NCBI GenBank assembly: GCA_036346395.1
Contig: JAYEVG010000059.1
Location: 28,302 to 92,301, forward strand
Length of the DNA: 64,000 nucleotides
Reading direction: 5' to 3'
Source: Hsuehochloa calcarea
Lineage: Eukaryota > Streptophyta > Magnoliopsida > Poales > Poaceae
The translations under genes and the position numbers were made by a program. Shown piece after piece: positions 12,275 to 24,995 of this stretch (position 1 is its first letter; each line of letters opens with the position of its first letter). The notes under the pieces are model-generated. The model did not search any database, was not told the DNA's origin, and worked only from the letters and a program-made list of their open reading frames with translations.

Positions 12275-14589
12275 TGTAACACCCCAGCCCAACCTGAGCC
12301 TGGAATGCTACCACATTAACATAAAAATAAAATAAGCTAAGATATTTTTGCTAACTTTCGGCAGAACCTCCTTTGTATAACTAAGTATACCGGAGGTTCC
12401 AACAGATGCATTTATTATTATCAATATCTCAACATCCAAAGTTCATCAAAACCTTCATAAATAACCTATTCAGCTAAAGCATAAGCAAGCATAATTAAAA
12501 CTTACCACATTATTACAAATAACCCAATGCATTGAAGCATAGCCAAAATTAATCCTTAAATAGTTTGCTATTATTAAGGTACGACTTAAATTATAATCAT
12601 CTTTAAAAGAATGTGTGGTAGTGAGTGCATCCAAAGCAATTCTGCTCCCTCCCATGCATGCCGTTCATGCAAGTGGTACCTAAAAGCACAACAAATGCAA
12701 GAGGTGCGTCCAAAGACTCAGCAAATATAATAAATGGCGTCAACAATATACAAGCATGTAACTCATCAACTATACTTCACAAAACCACGTATCAATCACT
12801 TTACACATGCATGCTATGCAATATGCTCAACATTATCTGTCTCTTTTTCTTTCCCTTTTTCATTTTACTGTAATGCAAAGTGCGCATTCGTCGATGCACA
12901 CCCATGCCTGTAACATCTGGTACAGGGACCTTTGCCCATACTCCACGTGTATGGGGACCTGAGCCCATGCTCTTCATGCATGAGAGCCTTTAGCCCGTCA
13001 TTAACATGACGGGGACCTCAAGAGTTGCTTGGCCCTCATATGACCAAGACTTCAGTAAACCAACATAATGCATATGTATGAATTCTCAAAGTAATACAGA
13101 TATGCGACCACACCAACGTTGCGTATAAATAACCTAATCTTACTCCAAAATCTCATAACCATAGACCTACAACCATGAATAACACCAATTAAGCTATCAT
13201 CATCACAAACATGAACACACACGGACTCATAATATATACAAAACATTGTCATTCAATAGTACATAATATGGTCATCATTATACTTGCCTTAACCACGAGA
13301 GAACGAGGATGTCTGAAGGTCTTGCTCGGTGCATCACCACCACCTGAATAATAATTATAACACACGCTAAGACACAGCAGTGGACCAAAACAAACTATTT
13401 AACAACAACTATCGACTTGCAAAACTTCTAACTCGATCCCGTCCCCAAAATCCTAAATGTCGATCTGTCCCCTCGGTGGACAGTCAACTTCAAAAATCCA
13501 TATCTACTAGTACAGGGGTCCAAATAAGATGTTCTTAGACTTTCTGGAAAGGTAATTAAATTCTCCAATTAATTCTAGTTGGTGAGTCTTACTGAATCAG
13601 CCAATTAATACCCCTACTCGGCCAATTAATAAAACATCAACTTCACGTCGGGTTCTCTGGACAGAGCACTAAAGCCGCCGTAACTTTTGCTACGCAACTC
13701 AGAACGGGGTGATCTTAGTCTCTATGGAACCATAACAAAACCAGTTACAATAGTCTAGTTGTGAAAGTCTCCTGATTTGGCATCTTACTAATTCTTATAT
13801 TCAGGTAAATTTTTTCTAAGTTTTATGTCTCTGCAATCTGACAGTCAGCGAAACAGCGACGGTACAAATTCCATAACATTTTATTGCCAACTCTAAAAAT
13901 TGTGTTCTTTATCAGCTTGGAAATATTACTGAATCCTCTACAATGTTCATTTTTGGTGGATTTTCTAATTCGGCCTCTAAAAAATTCATAATTTCCAGAC
14001 AAGACAATCTGTCAATTCTCGTCAGATCTCCTGGACAGTCGGGTAAAACTACCATAACTCCTAAACCGTAAAGCCAAATCAAGTGATCTTAGTGCCAAAA
14101 GAAAGCTAAAACCGAGGGATACAACTTTCTACAAGGTGGACAGATCAGAAAACGTACGCATCTTACCCAAAACTGTCGAACAACAGCGCCAAACAAATCT
14201 GATCTGCTATCTCTCCTTGACTGGCCCTCCAAAAATCGCCTCCTCGCCTTCCTTCCAATGGACCGCAGCAACGGGCTTCGTCGGGGAGGGAGAAGGTGTT
14301 GTGGTGGAGATGGAGGCGCAGGGGAGAGGTGGTGGCGGCACACAGAGTAGGGGAGGCCGGCGGCTCAAGTGGGAGGAATGGGGAGATGGGAAGGGGATTA
14401 GGGTTTTGCGGGGTGGGAACTCCCCCCTCATGGCCGGCCACACTTGGGCCCCTCCTGGGCCGTGGCCTAGGCCCAGGTTGTCGAATAAAAGCAGATAACC
14501 CCCTGTCTTTTCGGTTTTACTATTCCTCTTATTCCCTTTTCTCCTCCCGACTAATTCTTTAATTTACCGATCCGATTTTGGGTATTACA
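12275..14589 (+). mobile_element. Solo LTR, TGTAACACCCC-type gypsy-like
   Basis: A 2315-bp insertion that begins TGTAACACCCC and ends GGGTATTACA, flanked by GTTAG (12270-12274) and ATTAG (14590-14594), a 5-bp duplication with one mismatch. The uninterrupted host sequence is visible at 7812-7825. No gene lies inside. It holds a run of short hairpins (12905-13022) and a GC-rich end (14250-14480). Confidence 0.8.
12905..13022. repeat. Run of short hairpins in solo LTR
   Basis: Successive short inverted repeats (CCATACTCCACGTGTATGG; CATGCTCTTCATGCATGAG; CCGTCATTAACATGACGG) are separated by GGGACCTNNAGCCC-like spacers. A similar array is present at 16763-16972. Confidence 0.6.
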
Positions 14590-15488
14590 ATTAGCCTCCA
14601 CTATAAATATGGGAGGGTGCTGTGCACCTCTTTCAATCCTTTTGCTTATTTTGAAACCCTAGTTTTGTTTTTGAGATTAGGGAGTGGAGATGTTAGGATT
14701 GTTGAAGAGGAGATTGATTGTGTGCTCACGTATTGAGTTTTGTCCTCAATGTTGGAGTGGTTGTAAACCAGCAACAATCACAAATCAATCTATGCAAGTT
14801 TTCTTGAGATGAGTCTCTTTGCTCTTGCTCTCTACTTTGTGATTTTGGGTTCATCTTGAGATGAGTCTCTTTGATTCTCAAGTTTTCCTTTGGTTTCTGC
14901 CCCTAATCTTGCTTGCTGTGACATGTGGGATATTATCTAGGATCATCTTGATCATCTCTAACCCACGAGCAAGGGTTTTGATCTAGTTTTCGTTTTGACT
15001 CGGTTTAGAACCATCCTTCACTCAAACGGGAAAAGGTCGGAACTTTGCTAAGGATCTTCACAATCTTTGATTGGAATAGGTTCCTGATATCCTAGAGAAG
15101 GTGTGTTCCAAGTTTCATCGAGTTTGGAGTTGTAGATCAAAAGTTACATCTATTTGCAACTTTATTTTTGGGTTGATTTCACTGTTCATTAGGTTGGAGG
15201 TCAGACCGCCCAAGATGACTGGTCTGACCGGCCAAGGTGACCGGTCTGACCGCCATTAACATAGAGGTCAGACCGCCCATTACTTGAAAATTGAGTTTTG
15301 GTTGATTTTGGTTGTTTTGCTCTGGGGTTTAGATTGAATTCAATACAAGACTTCTGTTGTGCTTGTATATTGATCTTCGTAGCTCTCATAGCTATCGGAG
15401 TGAAAATCATGTTGAATCCGATCTTTGTGAAAAAGAGATCGTGCTCCTATTCACCCCCCTCTAGTCGCCGTTTCGGTCCAACAAAAAA

Positions 15489-16762
15489 TATTTCCAAAAG
15501 AGGAGAGTATGACGAGATCCTAAAATTCTAGCAGATATGCCTATGTAATATGTCACAAACCACATGACATCTCTCCACCAGAATGGGCCACAATATCCTT
15601 GACTGCATGAGGTACGACATTGTTGTAATGTGTTTTCAAGATCAACTTAACCCATGGCAAATTGTGATTGCTATAAAATTTATGAAGAATCATTATCATC
15701 CTTTGACTACCACCCTTAATTCAATCGGCCACTACAATCAATTGTGGGTAACTCCATTATTTCACCCATGGTCTTAATTTCTATACGTCATAATAATCGA
15801 TTATCCTTTATTTTCAATCGTAGCACTTAGGTTAATCCACAAATATTAATTATCTTAATTTTATAATAATCAATTTCCATCCAAAATCATTTGTTTAATC
15901 CGCTAATGTTACATCAATGCCTCATAATGAAAATCAAATATTTCTTATTATTTCACCGATCAAGTTACTCACAAAAATAAATCCTTAAAAAATCCACCTA
16001 ATCCTTCCAGTCTTTTGCATATTCCTATAAATTTTACCATATCGATCCAATCAATTTTGACACTATATCCTTCGATACTTAATGCATCCAAGAAGGGTAA
16101 CATCTTGTTTAACTCTGATTATCTGTTTCATCTACCAAGACTCTGCATCCTTAAGGTAACCACCATTCGAGCTAAGGTCATGACCTACAGTCGATATGAT
16201 TCTGATACCATCTCTTTTGGGACTTGGATTTGCATTCAAACCCTTTGTGTATTCTAAACTAGTCCCATGATCAGTAGTTAGCTCGCATAGTACAATATCG
16301 ATTAATATCATATCCATACATGCGAATAAAGATAATAATTAAGGTAAATAGACCACAAGGTCAAAGTCTTACATCATGGGCCAGGATGGCCAATTGCAAA
16401 TGAAGTCTTACAGTGGGAAAAAAATCACCATGGTGATCCTCAAGATATGCCCACAAGCAATCATCTGGGGTAAGCGACCTAGTACTTGGCATCATATTCA
16501 TCTCCTGATGGGAAGGGGGTATCTGTTCACCAGTTGACATCTTCGGGTACTGCATCCACATATATAAGCAATCATGAGTACGAAGGTACTCAGCAAGCCC
16601 TCACCGCAAAGTATATAGATGCAAGGCTTACTAAAGGAGGGTTGTATGTCTTATTTAGCACAAAACTGGTTTGCTCAAATATTGTAATTATTTTCCAAAC
16701 CTATGACTTAGCCTGTTTAACTTCCAAACAAAGTTTTATTTATGTAAGCAATTATTATCTTG
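15489..16762. other. LTR-derived non-coding sequence
   Basis: I found no gene. The sequence is AT-rich to about 16380. At 16560-16620 it carries ATGAGTAC...GTACTCAGCAAG, reminiscent of motifs common in TGTAAC-type grass LTRs. It is probably the left part of the large LTR-like region that ends at 20386. Confidence 0.35.
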
Positions 16763-16972
16763 ACCATGCTTAACTAGCATGTCCCAAACCCCGATAACCA
16801 TGCTTAGCCTGCATGTCATCGTTCACAACGACCATGCTTTACCAGCATGTCGAAACTTCACCCAACATGTCTCAATCCAGGCGACCATGCTTAAACCAGC
16901 ATGTCCCATTCACAATGACCATGCTTAAACCAACACGTCGCAACTAACAACCACCATGTTTATCCAACATGT
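16763..16972. repeat. Hairpin array, about 34-bp period
   Basis: Six recognisable units of ACCATGCTTANNNAGCATGTC type start at 16763, 16798, 16831, 16884, 16918 and 16952; a half unit lies near 16860. Each unit is an inverted repeat (CATGCT/AGCATG), and spacing is 33-35 bp apart from the degenerate step. Confidence 0.8.
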
Positions 16973-17024
16973 TTTAATTCACGAATTTAAGTTAATAAAA
17001 CTAACTAGTGTGACTTTCTTCACA

Positions 17025-17860
17025 ATGCCCATAACCGGGGCATGAATATTTGAATAGATTAAACACCCTGCAGAGGTTGTACAACTCTGCCCACAAGATA
17101 TGATCAACTCATAATGTCGGCCATGACAAGCTTCCATGGGCGTGGGACGCAGATGATCATAACAAGGCCTCTACAATAACTCTCCATAATACTACACCAT
17201 CCAATAGATCATTCTTCAGGCATTTGAATGACATTAACTCTAGAGAAACCACTGTTGGGAGAGTAGATGTAACCTGACTTAGTACCACCACAATACTCAA
17301 GGGTGTGTACACAGAGATGTGCCCTCCTATAGTCCAGGTCGAACAGCCTAACCCAGACTACCTACAATATGGCAATAGTAGCATGACTCGGTAAATTAAT
17401 TAGTCAGGTATATCCCATACTAGACTTGTGGTTGTACAATTATTAAGATGCCCGTGATCGGTGGCACGGCTACTCGAATAGATTATAATCTCTTCAGAGA
17501 TTGTACAACTTTATCCACAAGATATGATCAACTCATAATGTTGACCAATACATGATTTCTTGGGCGTGCGACAGAGATAATCATTACAAGGCCTTTACAA
17601 TAACTCTCCATAATACTACACCATCCAATGGATCATTCTTCAGGCGTTTGAATGACATTAACTCCGAAGAAACCACCGTTGGGAGAGTAGATGTATCCCA
17701 ACTTAGTACCATCACAATACTCAAAGGTGCGTACACAGAGATATACCCTCCTATTGCCTAGGTCCAATGACCCGACCAAGACTACCCACAATATGGAAAT
17801 AGCATAATGACTAGTTAAATTATTCAGTCAGGTCTATCTCATACTAGACTTGTGGTTACG
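17025..17860. repeat. 424-bp tandem duplication
   Basis: 17025-17436 and 17449-17860 align with a constant offset of 424 bp at both ends. Examples are GAATAGATTA at 17052 and 17476, and TAGACTTGTGG at 17421 and 17845. The copies differ by scattered substitutions, so the duplication is not recent. Neither copy codes for anything recognisable. Confidence 0.9.
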
Positions 17861-18099
17861 CGACATTGTAGTTTAGAAAGGGACACATAATTCTGTTCTT
17901 AATCGACTCAGGCGAGACAGTCCACCAATCCACTGTGTGCACAAAGCACCAATCATAATGACAAGGTATAAAGGGTATCAACAAAGGAGGGGATTCATAA
18001 TGATAATCAAACTTTGGTATAACTAGGCATCAACATTTAACATAGCATTTCATAAATAATAATAAGCATGCAAGTAATAATGCGAATTGAAATACTCAC

Positions 18100-20386
18100 A
18101 TTTGAATAGTATGTTCAACATGATCAATGGTAAGGACTTACCTTGCTAAAATGTGGATATTTCTTGGTCGTGGTCTTGGCTTGAAGAAGTCATGAAGTCT
18201 TCTGTGATGTTTGAAACTATTTAACGCGAAAACGAAGATTTCAAATAAATACTCATAACACAAATAAATTCAAATTAAATTCTAATGAACTCCAAAAAAT
18301 ATTATTTTGGTACTATTGGAAATATCAAATATATATGAATGTAGAAACAAAAATAAACTGATTTAGATTTAAAATGAGGGAGAACGAGCTCTCGAAAGTT
18401 TGACACGAGAAAAATTCCAAAAAATTTGAAATTTCTGACAGGTGGGTCCCACTGGGATTTTCTTTTCTTTGTAATTTATTTTTATTGAAGAAAAGCCACT
18501 ATGACTAACAGGTGCGGTCTACCGGGGTTTTAATTTCTTTTCTATTTATTTTTATTTGGGAAACACATGAGAGATTGACAAGTGGGGTCGGACTCGGTCC
18601 ATCGATGGTCCACGGGGCTAGGGGGCCCACATATCAGAGGCTTGGTCTACATACTAGGTCTTTGCGATGGGTTTTACTTGGTGGGCCCTCATGTCATACT
18701 CATGGACACTAAACTAAGGTTTAATTAGATTTATTCACTACACCGGGCCCACTTGACAAACAAACATTAGCTCCATGCCTCTAACTAGCGACACACATAA
18801 CTGCCAACTTATCCCCATGGTCCCACAGCTTCTTCCTCCTTGCTTAAGCGAAATGGAAGGAGGGAGAACAGGGGATGCCATTGTCTGTCCCTAGCTTAAG
18901 CGAGCTTGGTGTCGGTGAGGGGAGCTACGGTGGTGTGCAGTGACACCCAAAATGGGTTGCAGCGGGGATGGCGGTTCCACCGGCGGCAACGGCATAGACG
19001 GAGGTAGCCTAGGGCAGCAACCACTATGGTAGGGGTGACGGCGAAAGCTACTGTTCACATGGGCGACTATGAACGAAGCCAAGAACTTCAAATTGAGGCT
19101 TGACTTAGCATTTATAGGTCCAGGTGAAGCTATTGGTGCCGACGGTGCTCATGATGAGGCAACACATCGAGCTCTCCACGGCTGCTAGCGGTGGCTTTGC
19201 GAGGTGCTACGATGCGGTGTCTCTACAATCAATTAGACACTTCATGGACTATTCTATCGTGTTGGCGACTAGATGGAACGTAAGGGAACGGAGGGACTCA
19301 CCAGAGAACGGAGCAGTGAAGGAGATCAATGGCAGCGGCGGAGTTGTTTGCTCTGGGCTGGTGACAGGGACGAAGAGCATTCTGGCTACTTTGGCGCACG
19401 AACGGGATGAAGACGGTTACATTAGAGAGAGGAGCCTGAGGTGAACCGGATGTGCAAGATAACAACGGTAGGGGCTTACCTCGATGGTGGAATATAACTA
19501 GCGGAATCGGCGGTCGGCGTTGGAGAGGACGATGCAGAGCAGCGGCATCCTGACAAGGAGAAGGTGGGGAGCACGAGGGGAAATTGAGAGAGGAATGAGG
19601 CAAAGGGGGTGAAGCACTTAGTTTGGCTTAAAAGGTGAGGAGCTGGGCGCCTTCTCACGGCTTGTGACTGCTTGAACACGGTTTTTGTGAGAAGTAGGCA
19701 TGGTACGATGCAACACTCTGGCGTTTGGCTCTATGCAGCGATGTGACCAGGCCGTAGCGATAGGACTAACTCACGGTGTGACACCTGAGTGTGTTGCGTA
19801 GGCCATGTGCGTGCGCAGGTAAGAGGAGAGAAACCAAGAGCGAGAGAGAGCATCCGGGGAAGAAAAATAGTGCCAAGGGGTCGGGCCCACATGTCAGCAA
19901 CATGGCACGACAAAAAGTGAGTGGGAGAGCTGGGTTGGCGTGTGGCATGAAAGAAAGCGAGTGGGTGCGTTGGGTTGGCGTGCAGTGCGTGGAGTTGGGC
20001 CGACTTGGTGGGCCGTGAGGGAAGGGGACAGAGCGGGGGTGCTAGCACGCGATTGGGCCACGGTGCGTGGGAATGAGCCAAGGGAGAGGGAGAAGGCTGG
20101 GCCAGCGGCTGGGTTGCGGCCCGAGGAGAGAGAGGGAAGGAATTAGATTTGAATTTTGTTTGGATTTTGCAGGATTGCATTTGAATTCAAATTTCAAACT
20201 CTGAAGTGTTTTAGCACACCATTTAACTTGTATATTTTTATAATTTCAAATTTGGTTCAAGGAATACTGATTTATCATTTTGATTTGCAAACCAAACTTT
20301 TGGAAATTCACAAAATAAAACAATTTTTTTTCTAGAAATCCAAAAATTCAAGAAAATTTCCAGAAGCTCATATTTGGGCTCTTACA
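18100..20386. mobile_element. Probable LTR end, TGTAAGAGCCC-type
   Basis: The stretch ends GGGCTCTTACA at 20386, so its reverse complement starts TGTAAGAGCCCAAATATG, like the gypsy-type LTR ends at 1753 and 14589. It shares their layout: hairpin array on the left, GC-rich block (18840-20140), then an AT-rich end. I could not find its other boundary. Open frames in the GC-rich block lack any recognisable domain. Confidence 0.4.
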
Positions 20387-20661
20387 CTAGGGCTTTGGAG
20401 GCAGAGGTGGAAAGCCGATGGGGGATGCAAGATTAGGGAAAGGGAGGGGATTAGGCAGGGAAGGGCAGCCGATGGGAGTGATAGGACTTGACTATAGACA
20501 AGTAATTGGTGAGGAGGGAGAGAGGCATTAGTCGGAGTAGCTTTTGCAACGGTCGCCTACCCATTCGAGTGACAAGACGAAGCAGAGGAGTGGTGGAGGC
20601 TGGGAGACAATGGGCAATAGCAGAGGCAAGATAATAAGCAAATGCAACATTCTTCATCTCG

Positions 20662-21430
20662 ATGGCTATAAAATCCCCTCCTCTCCTCATTTCTTCACCA
20701 CACAACTCAAGCAACAATTTTCCTACTCTCTCTAGCTCTCTATCACTCATTATCTTGATATGGTTAGCAAGAAGAAGAAGAAGCCAATGGGGGGCAAAGT
20801 CACACGGAGGGATCAGAGGATCATCATCAACCCCACCGTCCACCGGCGGAAGGGCGGAGTGCTGGAAGTACATGACCAAGAGGATCGACGTTGTAGACAG
20901 TCAAAGGCAGGTAATTGCGGTTTGTAACTATTGCAACTATGAATTGACTACAGGTTTGGGTCGAGGGACAGGGCATCTGAATCTTCACTATAGAACGTGA
21001 CTACAAAAGCTAGGGAGGACCCAAGGAGGAGGTGTGCAAACACAATTAAACTTTTTGGTCAACGACATTGTAAGTACGTGAATGTACAACCACCAAGTAG
21101 CGTAGGATGAAATAGCGCGATTTATAGTTTCCAAAGATCTACCTGTTATGATGGGAGTGAGCCGTAATTTTGAAAAATGATCCAACGCAACTTCTGCCTA
21201 CAGTACCAACATGTGTGTAGAATAACCACCAAATCTGGTATTACAACGATCTACAATAGAGAGGTAGCTACACTAAAAGAAAAGCTCCTAAAAGTTAGCC
21301 TTTCTTTTGCTTTAACTTATGATATTTGGACTTCCTCTTACCAAAGAACTTGCTACCTTAGTGTTATTGCCCATTAGTTAGATGAACAGTACAACCTAAA
21401 CGAGCGAGTAATAGGGTTTAGGTTAATGGA

Positions 21431-21471
<41 letters not shown>

Positions 21472-21795
21472 GGAGAGGTCATCACCGAACCCATACTTGA
21501 GGCAATTCAGGACTTTAAAATAGATAATAAGATTCTTTTTATCACTCTTGATAATGCTTCGGCAAATACGACGACCATGCAGTTCCCCACCCCTAACTAT
21601 AGTCGTATATACGTGGATATGTTCTCCACCAGAGGTGTGTATGTCATATTATCAACCTCGTTGTTCAAGATGGTATGGATGTAATTGGTGGATATTTGAA
21701 CAATATATGTAGCGTTATTCGTTTGGCTGCTAGGTTCGTAGAGTATTGCAGGGCCAACGATATTACAGCAAGAAATTTTGGTCTTGACATGAGGG
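20662..21795 (+). pseudogene. hAT transposase fragment (RICESLEEPER/BED-finger type)
   Basis: A BED zinc finger is visible at about 20860-20997 (WKYMTKRID, CNYCNYELTTG, GTGHLNLH). After a stop at 20998 other frames hold pieces of the hAT catalytic region: FALTYDIWTS (about 21305-21335), LFITLDNASANT (about 21535-21570) and HQRCVCHIINLVVQDGM (about 21630-21680), which resemble plant RICESLEEPER-like proteins. Frameshifts, stops and a (CA)n run interrupt the frame. At about 21796 it is cut by gypsy gag sequence, so the C-terminal dimerisation domain is missing. The 5' flank 20387-20660 is purine-rich with no gene. Terminal inverted repeats were not identified. Confidence 0.7.
21432..21470 (+). 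repeat. (CA)n microsatellite
   Basis: About 19 uninterrupted CA repeats interrupt the hAT transposase remnant, with transposase-like sequence on both sides. Confidence 0.95.
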
Positions 21796-22640
21796 TGAGT
21801 TCTTTGTAGTTCTTGATAATATTCCTCGACATATTTATTACCTTGGTCTAAGCGCTGTAATTTCTTACACATATCATATTTAAAAGCAGGAGGAACAAAT
21901 CTAGCACGCATAGCTACCTTCAATCTATGCCATGTATCAGGTGTTAAGCCAGAATTAACCACTTGATTCCACCAAATGATAGCAAAATCTTTAAATTCAC
22001 TAGTAGCTTGTCTGACTCTATGCACTTCAGGAACTAGATGGGCATTAAATTTTTGTCCAACTGTCATCTCCCAATCTAGATAAATTTCAGCATCATAAAC
22101 ACCCGCAAAAGATGGTATGGTAAATTTAACCTTAGCAAATGGGTCATCATTAGCACGAGCATTGTGATGCTGAAAATTATTACCTCCCATACCGTACCGG
22201 TTGTGATGTGAGCGGTGTTGTTAACGTGCATCTTGGTCAGCAAACACAGGGCCGGTATCACGGTTTATCCTCTCATTATCATCTCCCTCCTCAATATTTT
22301 GGGCTGCATTGTGATCATACTCACGTCCAATGTTTGGTGGCCGGTTCACCATTCTTTCAAGGCGTGTAGTGAGCGCTGCAATACTATCATCGATTGAATG
22401 CTGCAATATGATCGTGGTAGCTTGAAGCCTCCTGTCGATGTCCTCATTAATGGTAGTGTGTTGTTCATCCAAGAGCGTCATGAGCTCTCCCTTTACAACA
22501 CACTCTTTCTCATCAGACGTCTCACCTACCACGGTTAGCAGAAAATAAAAGACAACACAAAGGTATTATCCCTATCAACTACTAGGTGATGGAAGGTGGA
22601 ACACACACTCTGAAGTGTCTTACCACACTCTTACAAGTGT
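21796..22640 (-). pseudogene. Ty3/gypsy gag fragment
   Basis: The minus strand carries the start of a gypsy gag (MVGETSDEKE at 22532). After one frameshift the capsid-type retrotransposon gag domain follows, with KFNAHLVPEVHRVRQATSEF and IIWWNQ (about 22040-21960) and LNQGN-like LDQGNKYVEEYYQELQ (about 21860-21800). It stops abruptly at the hAT junction near 21796. It is the same family as gag at 40035-40806 and shares the 5' leader (22540-22640 versus 40810-40915). No knuckle, protease or pol is present. Confidence 0.8.
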
Positions 22641-24758
22641 TCTTACCCAGACTTTGTGAAGATAATGTACATATATGTAAACGTGATATTTCACTACCCA
22701 GACTTTGTGAAGATAATGTACATATTACTAAAGTTTGGAAAATGTGTTCTTTCCAGGTAATATGAAGTTAAGCTCATTACACTACAAGCAAGATCATAGA
22801 CTATCGAGGTTCATGTAAAAACAACAATAAGATTGCACCATAAGCCTGATTTTAGTTGCAAGTTTGACAAGCCAATAGATAATTGGGAAAAGTAGATAAG
22901 AAATCAAATACCTGAACTAGGAAAACATCTAGAGCCAAAACAGAATCGCCGGGAAGTTGCACGATAGTAGGGTACTGCAGAGGTAGTAAGAGCCTTTGCT
23001 ACCAAAGCACCAATAGTTGATTGCATGCCGAGAACAAGGGCACCCATCCCAAGCATATTAAGGTAATGCCATTTATTAGACTTTTAATCACATCGGCATG
23101 TGGAGGAGCCTGGAAAATAATCCACAATTTTATTTTCTAACTTGAAAGCATACCTAAAGAAGTATAACAAGTTTGTCATGCAAAACAATAACCTAAATAT
23201 ACATGTTTAAAAGCACACACCAGTTATCTTTGCGACGGTACCATGATGTGAAAAAACCAGTTCAATTGTCAGATGATAAATAGACAGAGACATGTAAACA
23301 AGATGAGTCAAAGGCAGTGGGGTAAGGAGGAGCAATGTCGTTCTTTAACATGAATATAGCTCATTTATTTTGTTGGTAACAATGCCAATTAGGAGGTGTG
23401 GTCGACAAAAGAGAGTACCTTTGAGGGATCGCTTGTTGTTTTTCTAAGCCTTTCAAAAAGACAGATGTAACCAAATGACCGTAAGATCAAATAAACCCGC
23501 TGAAGAATACCAAGCAGATTAGCTATGTAGAATGTAAAGGGTGCTGTCACCTTTCCAAGAATAACCGTGGAGAATGACAAAATTCCAGCAGAAACAATCA
23601 GGCACACCAACCGGGACGTAACCCAAGGATACCCAAATTCTTGAAATACATTGTTGTTTTCTCTAGTCTCTTGATAACCTGTCCATTTAGTCCATAGAAA
23701 AGGAATAAATGAAGGCCAATTTCAGTCATGGTGCATGGCTTAAACCAGCATTTAGGGATAATAAAGAGATACAAAATCATTTCAACCATGTGAAGAAAAG
23801 GCCTAATTCCAAAACTAAAAAGCCATGCAAAGCAACCAAATCCGAATTCTATACTAAAATGATAGCATGTTTTTACAATACATAGCGAATACAACACAGA
23901 ATCAAAAAAGGAACACACCACAACGTCGCTTCATGAATCAGAATCATGGTACATTATTTAAGAAGGAACTAGGAAGAAATGGCATCAAAATTCAAAATAT
24001 ATAGTTAATGTCGCTTCTTTTAGGATAAGAGAATTTTACCTAAAGGTATGGAATCCTAATGATGGACATGCCTTTATTGAACATACATTCTATTTCTAAA
24101 CCATATACTACTTCACACAGATTTTCAATCAAAGCAATAGATGTGACAGAAAACATGTTAAGGTAAATTTACTCAGCAATTAAGCACGCTAGCAAAATCA
24201 CCAACAAACAATTTTATGCCAACCATCTCTATGACAACAAACTGAAACCAGTGGACACTACATGAGATGCTAACTGAGAGATGATTTTCTTGACAAGATC
24301 CAAACCTGAAATAGCTTCCTACAATTTCGTTAGCATTCCTTTCTCATTAAATTCTAACAATTCCCATGTCTTAGAGACATATCAGATACCAATCACTCAA
24401 TGCCCTAAACCCTAAACATCATCATGACCAAGTGCATTTCCTAAAACAAGCAACCATCACAAAGTCCAACACTACATACGTTTAGTGTGCGAATCTTAAT
24501 TACCTAAGCTTAAAACACTCATATAGACTTCCAAAACATAACATTTATCGAGAAAATCAGGACCACCCACGGACCAATAGCACTGGAGGTCCATAGATCA
24601 GAGGAGATGGAATTAGTGAAGCACCTGCTCGATTTTGGCGCGCTCAACTGACTGCTCGGTGGGGGGAGGCGACGGGTAGAGAGGACCCAACGAGGACGAG
24701 GATGACGCCGCGGTGGTGAGGCGCCTGGATGAGTGGCTCCTCCTCCCCACCACCCTCC
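22641..24758 (-). pseudogene. Possible host gene remnant, membrane protein, unidentified
   Basis: This is the only stretch without clear retroelement signals. On the minus strand, 23678-23419 is an exon-like frame with an acceptor (ACAG) before it and GTACTC after it. It encodes about 86 residues with two hydrophobic segments (LVCLIVSAGILSFSTVILG; FTFYIANLLGILQRVYLIL) and a basic end FERLRKTTSDPSK. A second exon-like block, 23107-22917, follows TTTTCCAG but has a stop in its best frame. 24758-24530 is GC-rich and could be a first exon; the copia LTR at 24759 interrupts it. I do not recognise the protein. It may be a disrupted gene or an unrecognised repeat. Confidence 0.3.
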
Positions 24759-24995
24759 TGTAAGATCGAGGTGGCCGACTAAAGGGGGGTGAATAGGCGG
24801 TTTGTAAAAATCTTTCGCGCTAAACAAATATATAAATGCGGAAGCTAATAGCGAATTGGTTTTGCTCAATTAAAACCTAAATCAACTAGGCTCAACTAAG
24901 TGCACCGACAATATGAACACAATACAATATGAGCAATCATACAAGAGATTATGTTGACAAGAGATTACCGGAAGATCCCCACGGTCGGTGCCAAC

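Larger units (their letters stand above)
6704..15483 (+). mobile_element. Ty1/copia family B element, internally deleted (Sirevirus-like)
   Basis: An element with TG at 6704, CA at 15483 and flanking AAAAA on both sides (6699-6703, 15484-15488), a low-complexity but consistent target duplication. Order: 5' LTR, primer site, gag, then a foreign gypsy LTR (10928-11807), then the right two thirds of the 3' LTR, which is itself split by a solo LTR (12275-14589). Protease, integrase, reverse transcriptase, RNase H, the polypurine tract and the first 639 bp of the 3' LTR are missing. Sirevirus placement rests on the very long gag with two knuckles, the palindrome-rich LTR and the multiple polypurine tracts seen in sister copies. 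Confidence 0.85.
11808..15483 (+). repeat. 3' LTR remnant of family B, split by a solo LTR
   Basis: 11808-12274 and 14590-15483 align with 7343 onward of the 5' LTR. The first 639 bp of the LTR are missing. The two parts are separated by the 2.3-kb insertion at 12275-14589. The end, TTTCGGTCCAACA, is intact at 15483. Confidence 0.85.

Noticed and set aside
14089..14562. Overlapping open frames on both strands
   Set aside because: They lie in the GC-rich end of the solo LTR; all are low-complexity translations without domains.
19731..20180. 149-codon minus-strand frame
   Set aside because: Pro/His/Ala-rich translation of a GC-rich LTR-like block, with equally long frames on the other strand and no domain.
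24403..24416. Telomere-like CCCTAAACCCTAAA
   Set aside because: Only two units; such short matches are common in plant DNA.
24519..24869. 116-codon minus-strand frame
   Set aside because: It runs across the copia LTR boundary at 24759, so it cannot be one old gene.
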